From Singulisphaera sp. GP187 (lineage in GTDB: Bacteria; Planctomycetota; Planctomycetia; Isosphaerales; Isosphaeraceae), in NCBI RefSeq assembly GCF_900129635.1, contig NZ_FSRB01000003.1, positions 930,001 through 994,000 on the forward strand: a DNA stretch of 64,000 nt. The letters are read 5' to 3'. The translations under genes and the position numbers were made by a program. Below the pieces are notes generated by a model. The model had not been told where the DNA came from and made no database searches. It was given only the letters and a program-made list of their open reading frames with translations. Shown here piece by piece: positions 58,304-64,000 of the stretch; the stretch's first letter is position 1; each line of letters starts with the position of its first letter.

Positions 58304-58367
58304 CTCGGCGGTCCTCGCAGTCCGGGTCAGTGGTCGGTGGGATGCGGCCGATCGATCGATCCATCCA

Positions 58368-60263
58368 TCAGGAATCGCGGATGAAGTCGGCCGCGAATGA
58401 GCGGACGGTCTTACCGTTGAGCACGTGGAACCGGCGGAGTTGCTCGATGAGCTGGCCGCCGAACCGGTGGAGCGGGAGCGGGACGATCTTGCGACCGTAA
58501 CGCCGGGCCAGCCGTCGCCAGGAGGCCAGCGGCGGCCGCTCGCTCACGACCGCGACGTGGCGTTCCTTGCTATGCAGGAAGGCCCCGGCAAGGAGGCGTT
58601 CCTCGAGCGTGTCGGCGAAGTTGAGCCGCGGGTCGTCCCAGATGTCGACGATCGGGCGCGGAGGGAACAGGAAGAAAGCACCGCCGTACTCGGCCTGGGC
58701 GATCCCGGGGCCGATCATGTTCTTCATGTGGTCGGTGGCGTAGAACGCCAGCGTCGATTCCGCGGAGTGCTCGGCGTACCAGGTGGCGCGATTGGTGTAG
58801 ATCTGTGGATCGGCCGGCACGTCGAACAGGAAGACGACCACCTCGATCGTCCCCCGGCTCGGCGGGATCACCTTGACATAGAGGTCGCCGGTGTGCCAGT
58901 TCCTGAGGGTCTCGCGGATGTCGATCCCGTCCATCACGCTCGAGGTGAACTTCTCCGACCGGGCGAGGTCGGCCCCGAGGATGGCCCGGGCCTGGTCGCG
59001 GACGTGGCGGTGGAAGCTCTCGATCCGATCGTCTTCCGGGGGCCACGAGCACATCCCAAACGGGTTCCAGCGCTGCTTCCACGCTTGTCGGTCGCGTTCA
59101 GGCGGGCGCGGGCGTAACTCGCAGGACCGCCAGCTCAGGGCTTGCCCCGACAGCCGACTGACCATCCGCGCGGTGCCCCAGCCCGGCACGTCCGCCTGGT
59201 CGACTCCCATCCGCAACAACCCGCCGGTCTCGGACGACGAGCCGGACTCCGATCGCGTCACCTTGGCGTTCGCGGTCATGTAGGGATATTCACGTGCCGT
59301 CTCGGCCAGCGCCAGGGCGAAATCATCGCCGGCCGTCTGCTTCGCCGCGATGATCAGCGAGTAGAGGTCGGGGGTCAGCCGACGCTCGATCAGCGAGAGG
59401 TTGCGCACGTAACGGAAGAAAATCGAGAGCAACTGGGGCGTCACCCGTTGCGCCACCTTGGGCAACTGCACCTTCAAGCGGTCGCGGGCCTGGAGCACCA
59501 TCTCCTTGACGCCATCGACCGAGAGATTATCGTCGGGCTCGAGCTCGCGACGGCCCCGCTCATAGAGACCAGTCAGGAACGGCAACTCGCCGAGCAGAAA
59601 AATCAAGGTCGCCGGGTCGGCGGCGAAGGTCTGGACCGGCGAGAAGAAGGGGTCGGGCTCCGGCGTCTCGAGGCCGCGTACGTAGGCATCCCGAATCCAG
59701 GGCCAGTCCAGCAGGGACGTGACGAACAGGATCGAGCGATGCCTCGCTTCCAAAGCGCGAAGCTCGCTGGCCATCCAGGCGATCCGGTCGGCGTGCTGGC
59801 CGGGGGAGGGGGGTGGGATCGCGGGCAACATGGCCGCCGCGAAGCCCTCGGGGCTAACCCGTTTCAGGGCGTACGGGTCGGGGAAGACCCCGGTCTTCGC
59901 CTCGAAACGAGGCGTCTCCATGTCGATGAACGCCCGCGCGATGCGCTCGCCGATCGCCACCCGAAGCGCGGCGATCACCCCTTGGCAGGGGTCGATCGGC
60001 ACATAGCTAAATCCCTGAGTGGCGTCGTCGGGATCGGCGTCGAGTTGCGCCACGACCGAGATGGCGGGGAGCCGCTCGATGGCCTCCTCGACGTCATCCT
60101 GAAACGAAGGGGGCAGCGGCACCGCCACGCAGTCGTAGTGGCGATTGAGCAACTCCTCGCGGACCCGGATGGCGAAGTCGCCCGAGCCGTGGATGATCGG
60201 CAGCACGCGCACGCGCGGGCCGATCCGCAGGAAGTCTTCGGACGTGGGTCTGGGTGGCGTCAT
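58368..60263 (-). CDS. Uncharacterised protein encoded beside a MoxR ATPase
   Basis: 631 residues with no signal peptide or membrane helix. The N-terminus (VRVLPIIHGSGDFAIRVREE, then YDCVAVPLPPSFQDDVEEAI) recalls the start of TraB/DUF5682-like proteins that accompany MoxR-type ATPases, but I cannot confirm it. No VWA MIDAS (DxSxS) is visible. The C-terminal half has KVIPPSRGTIEVVVFLFDVP and AFFLFPPRPIVDIWDDPRL. It starts 55 bases after the MoxR gene stop, so the two probably act together, with the ATPase remodelling or activating this protein. Confidence 0.7.
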   Translation of the reverse strand: MTPPRPTSEDFLRIGPRVRVLPIIHGSGDFAIRVREELLNRHYDCVAVPLPPSFQDDVEEAIERLPAISVVAQLDADPDDATQGFSYVPIDPCQGVIAALRVAIGERIARAFIDMETPRFEAKTGVFPDPYALKRVSPEGFAAAMLPAIPPPSPGQHADRIAWMASELRALEARHRSILFVTSLLDWPWIRDAYVRGLETPEPDPFFSPVQTFAADPATLIFLLGELPFLTGLYERGRRELEPDDNLSVDGVKEMVLQARDRLKVQLPKVAQRVTPQLLSIFFRYVRNLSLIERRLTPDLYSLIIAAKQTAGDDFALALAETAREYPYMTANAKVTRSESGSSSETGGLLRMGVDQADVPGWGTARMVSRLSGQALSWRSCELRPRPPERDRQAWKQRWNPFGMCSWPPEDDRIESFHRHVRDQARAILGADLARSEKFTSSVMDGIDIRETLRNWHTGDLYVKVIPPSRGTIEVVVFLFDVPADPQIYTNRATWYAEHSAESTLAFYATDHMKNMIGPGIAQAEYGGAFFLFPPRPIVDIWDDPRLNFADTLEERLLAGAFLHSKERHVAVVSERPPLASWRRLARRYGRKIVPLPLHRFGGQLIEQLRRFHVLNGKTVRSFAADFIRDS

Positions 60264-60318
60264 GGTCGGCGAGCTGGCTCAAAATTCCAGAGGGTGAGCA
60301 GGCCCACCCCGCATCGAA

Positions 60319-61305
60319 TCAAAAATCCTCGTCTTCGTCCTCTTCCTCGTCATCCTCGTCATCATCATCCGCATCGGGGTGGAGCGGATCCTCGGGACCG
60401 AAGAAGAGGTCGCCAAGGCCCATCGGCGCGTGCTGGCCCCCCATCGCGCGGCGCTTGCGGCGGGCGAGGTCCTCGAGGTCGGCGGCTTCCTCTCCCAGAA
60501 CGCAAACGAGGGCCTCGCGCCAGGCTTCGTCCCGGCCGAGGGGGTGCGTGGGGTCCTGGGCCATCCGCTTCAGGGCGTAGCGGAGCAGGTTGATGCCGTC
60601 GCGCGGTGAGAAGTCGAGCTTGAGGGCGTGCGCCTGCTGGAGGAACTCGACGGTCAGGGCGAGCAGTTCGACCTGGGCGAACGGCAGGTGATACTTGAGG
60701 ATCTCCATCTCATCGTCACGATTCGGGAAGCCCAAGCTCAGGGTCGGCTGGAGCCGCGAGAGGATGTAGTCGGGGACCTCGTAGGTGGACTCATCCTCGT
60801 TCATCGTGACGCAGGCCCGAAAGTCGGGGTGGGCGGGAATCATCACCCCGGCCACGACGCTCTCGACGTAGCGGCGGTGATCGAGCAGGGGCGCCAGGCT
60901 CGCCCACGACTTCTCGTTCATCCGGTTCCCCTCGTCGAGCACGCAGACACCACCGGTCAGCATGGCCGAGACCAAGGGGGACGCGTGGTAGGCGATCTTG
61001 CCGCTCTCGGCAAGGACCGGAGTGATCAGGAGGTCCTCGGGCCGGGTGTCGGCCGTGCACTGGTTGATGTAGAGCGGTTGCTGGCGGCGCTGGGCGGCGG
61101 CCATCGCCAGTGTCGTCTTGCCGATCCCAGGGGGGCCGAGCAAGCGCGGCGAGAGGGGTCGGTCGCGCGGATCGACCACCAGCCAGCAAGCCAGCAGTTG
61201 GTGGAGGATCGCGTCCTGGCCAATCCAGCCCTGCTCGGTGGTGTCGGGATTGCTCAGGTGGAGCGTCACGCCCCCGATCTCGACCGTTTTCGTCTGATCA
61301 GACAT
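60319..61305 (-). CDS. MoxR-type AAA ATPase
   Basis: 328 residues from ATG (MSDQTKTVEIGGVTLHL). Walker A is GPPGIGKTTLA, Walker B is GGVCVLDEGNRM, sensor 1 is CVTMNEDEST, and RLQPTLSLGFPNRDDE follows as in MoxR/RavA proteins. The C-terminus is extremely acidic (about 20 Asp/Glu after residue 305), which may bind partners or metal. MoxR ATPases normally work with VWA-domain proteins; here the partner appears to be the following 631-residue protein. Confidence 0.88.
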   Translation of the reverse strand: MSDQTKTVEIGGVTLHLSNPDTTEQGWIGQDAILHQLLACWLVVDPRDRPLSPRLLGPPGIGKTTLAMAAAQRRQQPLYINQCTADTRPEDLLITPVLAESGKIAYHASPLVSAMLTGGVCVLDEGNRMNEKSWASLAPLLDHRRYVESVVAGVMIPAHPDFRACVTMNEDESTYEVPDYILSRLQPTLSLGFPNRDDEMEILKYHLPFAQVELLALTVEFLQQAHALKLDFSPRDGINLLRYALKRMAQDPTHPLGRDEAWREALVCVLGEEAADLEDLARRKRRAMGGQHAPMGLGDLFFGPEDPLHPDADDDDEDDEEEDEDEDF

Positions 61306-61523
61306 CACATCTCGGTCCGGTTTCCGTATTGGTCTCGAGGGCCCGGTTCGAGCCACAACGCGAGCGACCACCACGTTGGATCCAGTGTAACCATTCGAGG
61401 CCCACCGGGCGAGCGCCCGCCCAACGCGGTTGAGTTCGCGTGGCCCGATTGTCAAGCGAGGTCGGGGCGACTAACTTGTCACCATAGTCCGAGCAAATCG
61501 TCCTGATCCCGGAGCCGAGACTT

Positions 61524-62297
61524 ATGCCCGTTCCCCCGCTGCCTGAAGCCAAGAACGACCACCTCAATGAGATTGGGGCAATGCAGGCGATGGTCAAGGC
61601 GATCCGGACGCGCGTCCTCACCGGCCTCATTCTGGCCCTACCGATTGCCCTGACCCTCTGGATCGTCTACTGGCTCTATTCGACGATCCAGGGGATTGTT
61701 CTGCTCCCAACGGGCAGGCTCACCGCCAAACTGTTTCAAAATGGCCCGCCGCCGTTCTGGTGGGAGAACGTGGTCGCCCCTTTTCTCGGGGTCGTCGTCG
61801 TCCTTTGCTTCCTCTATGTTCTGGGACTGCTCGTCCACTCGTCCTTGCTCCGCGCAGTCGATTGGGTTCTGCTCCGGGTACCGGTCGTCACCACGATCTA
61901 CAAGGCGCTGACGAACGTGGCCCAGTCGCTGAGCAACCAGATGCAGAGCAGCCCGTCGAAGCGGGTGGTCCTGGTCGAGTTCCCCCACCCCGGGATGCGG
62001 GCCCTCGCGTTTGTGACGAACACGCTGACCGACCCGACCACCAACCAGACGATCCTCTGCGTCTGCGTCCTGACCGGGGTCATGCCTCCGGCCGGGTTTA
62101 CCTTGCATGTTCCCGAAGAGTCGGTGACCAACCTCGACTGGTCGGTGAACCAGGCCTTGCAGGCGATCCTCTCGGGCGGGATGACCTCGCCGGGGGTCAT
62201 TCATTTCTCCAACGGGCTCCACGTCGCCGCGACCGGTGGCCCACTCATCGACCCTCACGGAAATCCGATCGAGCCGGAGCACGCTGCTGAGAACTGA
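61524..62297 (+). CDS. DUF502 family membrane protein
   Basis: 257 residues. Two membrane helices (VLTGLILALPIALTLWIVYW; FLGVVVVLCFLYVLGLLVHS) are followed by VPVVTTIYKALTNVAQSLSN and VVLVEFPHPGMRALAFVTN, which are diagnostic of DUF502. The C-terminal half is soluble. Function is not established in bacteria; plant homologues are COV-type proteins. It is divergent from the MoxR gene and convergent with groEL. Confidence 0.92.
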   Translation: MPVPPLPEAKNDHLNEIGAMQAMVKAIRTRVLTGLILALPIALTLWIVYWLYSTIQGIVLLPTGRLTAKLFQNGPPPFWWENVVAPFLGVVVVLCFLYVLGLLVHSSLLRAVDWVLLRVPVVTTIYKALTNVAQSLSNQMQSSPSKRVVLVEFPHPGMRALAFVTNTLTDPTTNQTILCVCVLTGVMPPAGFTLHVPEESVTNLDWSVNQALQAILSGGMTSPGVIHFSNGLHVAATGGPLIDPHGNPIEPEHAAEN

Positions 62298-62418
62298 AGG
62301 CTCCGACGACGATTTCCAGCGGCTGGCCGCGATGGGAGATCTGTCTCCATTTTCGATTTCCAGGCGAGCGGGGAGTGTGAGCTCCCTTTCGTTGGGTCGA
62401 CTCCATCGCGCTTCCCCT

Positions 62419-62542
62419 GACAGGGAGCGATAAGCTCCCCTCCCTGGGACCGCGGGCGACCCGCCCGCGGTCCCAGGAAGCTCCTGCCGGGGTGCAACAG
62501 GGAGCGGCTTCGCCGAGAGGGACAGGGAGCGATAAGCTCCCC
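62419..62542. repeat. Direct repeat pair flanking a long hairpin
   Basis: GACAGGGAGCGATAAGCTCC (plus CC) occurs at 62419-62440 and 62521-62542; each copy forms its own GGGAGC/GCTCCC hairpin. Between them, 62443-62477 forms a perfect 15-bp stem (CCTGGGACCGCGGGC). The arrangement looks like a composite REP-type element. Confidence 0.75.
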
Positions 62543-62580
62543 GCTCACCGTTGAGGTGAGCGGGCTGGAATCAAACAAAA

Positions 62581-62612
62581 AAAGGGGAGCCGGACGAATC
62601 CGGCTCCCCTTT
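62581..62612 (-). terminator. Terminator of groEL (also usable by the DUF502 gene)
   Basis: A perfect 14-bp stem (AAAGGGGAGCCGGA with its complement) around CGAA. On the minus strand it is followed by a T-rich run (complement of 62573-62580), 47 bases past the groEL stop. On the plus strand the stem ends in TTT, so it may work in both directions. Confidence 0.88.
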
Positions 62613-62658
62613 CTGCATTCGGTATTGTCGACCCTGCTTGGTGAAGCAGGGGTTCGGC

Positions 62659-64000
<1,342 letters not shown>

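Larger units (their letters stand above)
62298..62658. other. Hairpin-rich spacer between convergent DUF502 and groEL genes
   Basis: About 360 bases with no gene. It holds two copies of a 22-bp repeat, a 15-bp-stem hairpin, a smaller CCGCTCACC hairpin and the groEL terminator. Confidence 0.65.

Noticed and set aside
61335..61365. GGTTCGAGCC-like T-arm sequence, possible tRNA
   Set aside because: No acceptor, D or anticodon stem could be formed around it.

Overview
The window is high-GC DNA that most likely comes from the chromosome of a planctomycete, probably Isosphaeraceae-like. That placement is an inference from gene content: a DUF1559 pseudopilin-like protein with the IELLVVIAIIAVLIALLLP leader, a surface protein with a planctomycete-type LExRxLL extracellular motif, an ECF sigma factor overlapping a membrane-anchored Ser/Thr kinase gene, and many dispersed hairpin repeats. 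No rRNA, tRNA, CRISPR array or replication origin was recognised.

Layout. 1-2175: end of an MFS transporter gene overlapping a ribulokinase-type FGGY kinase. 2506-7264: an aromatic (tyrosine/homogentisate) catabolic cluster comprising a haem-oxygenase-like putative diiron enzyme, HPP dioxygenase, an FAH-family hydrolase, homogentisate dioxygenase and a flavin-reductase-like protein. 7478-9191: two small hypotheticals and a Crp/Fnr regulator on the minus strand. 9421-9649: a MITE-like palindromic repeat. 9817-11301: a KAP-like membrane NTPase with its own terminator. 11502-14312: modABC molybdate transporter, then a DUF155/RMD1-like protein. 15645-19020: secreted, membrane and broken genes, including a 305-bp duplicate of the 3' end of the giant membrane gene fused to a VOC-gene fragment. 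19050-25149: DUF1801 protein, exonuclease III, SDR, aldo/keto reductase with a divergent TetR regulator (twin palindromic operators between them), and an epimerase with a divergent AraC regulator. 25506-30345: DUF1559 protein and an ABC-2 export operon (ATPase plus two DUF3526-type permeases).

30678-36215 is a single gene for a roughly 1,845-residue polytopic membrane protein. 36640-39893 holds the ECF sigma factor, kinase and two small proteins. 40006-44382 is an insertion-sequence island: two nearly identical IS110/IS1111-like elements, each abutting a 21-bp-stem hairpin, with a truncated IS4-type transposase between them. 44458-52523 is a 2,501-residue RHS/YD-repeat polymorphic-toxin-like protein with Calx-beta domains and an embedded ten-copy FG-GAP/VCBS-like array. 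It is followed, with translational overlap, by a small gene that is a good candidate immunity gene. 53092-53510 holds an IS1634-type fragment and an inverted repeat.

53542-58303 contains ribF, a Gfo/Idh/MocA-like membrane protein, a VapBC-type toxin-antitoxin pair with a second degraded PIN remnant, and a secreted hypothetical. 58368-61305 is a 631-residue protein of unknown function next to a MoxR-type ATPase. 61524-62297 is a DUF502 membrane protein. The right end is the 3' part of groEL (minus strand, running off the window), preceded by its terminator and a hairpin-rich spacer.

The most interesting places are the RHS toxin/immunity locus, the hairpin-associated IS110 twins, the MoxR cluster with no visible VWA partner, the haem-oxygenase-like enzyme in the tyrosine cluster, and the duplicated gene 3' end fused to VOC debris.
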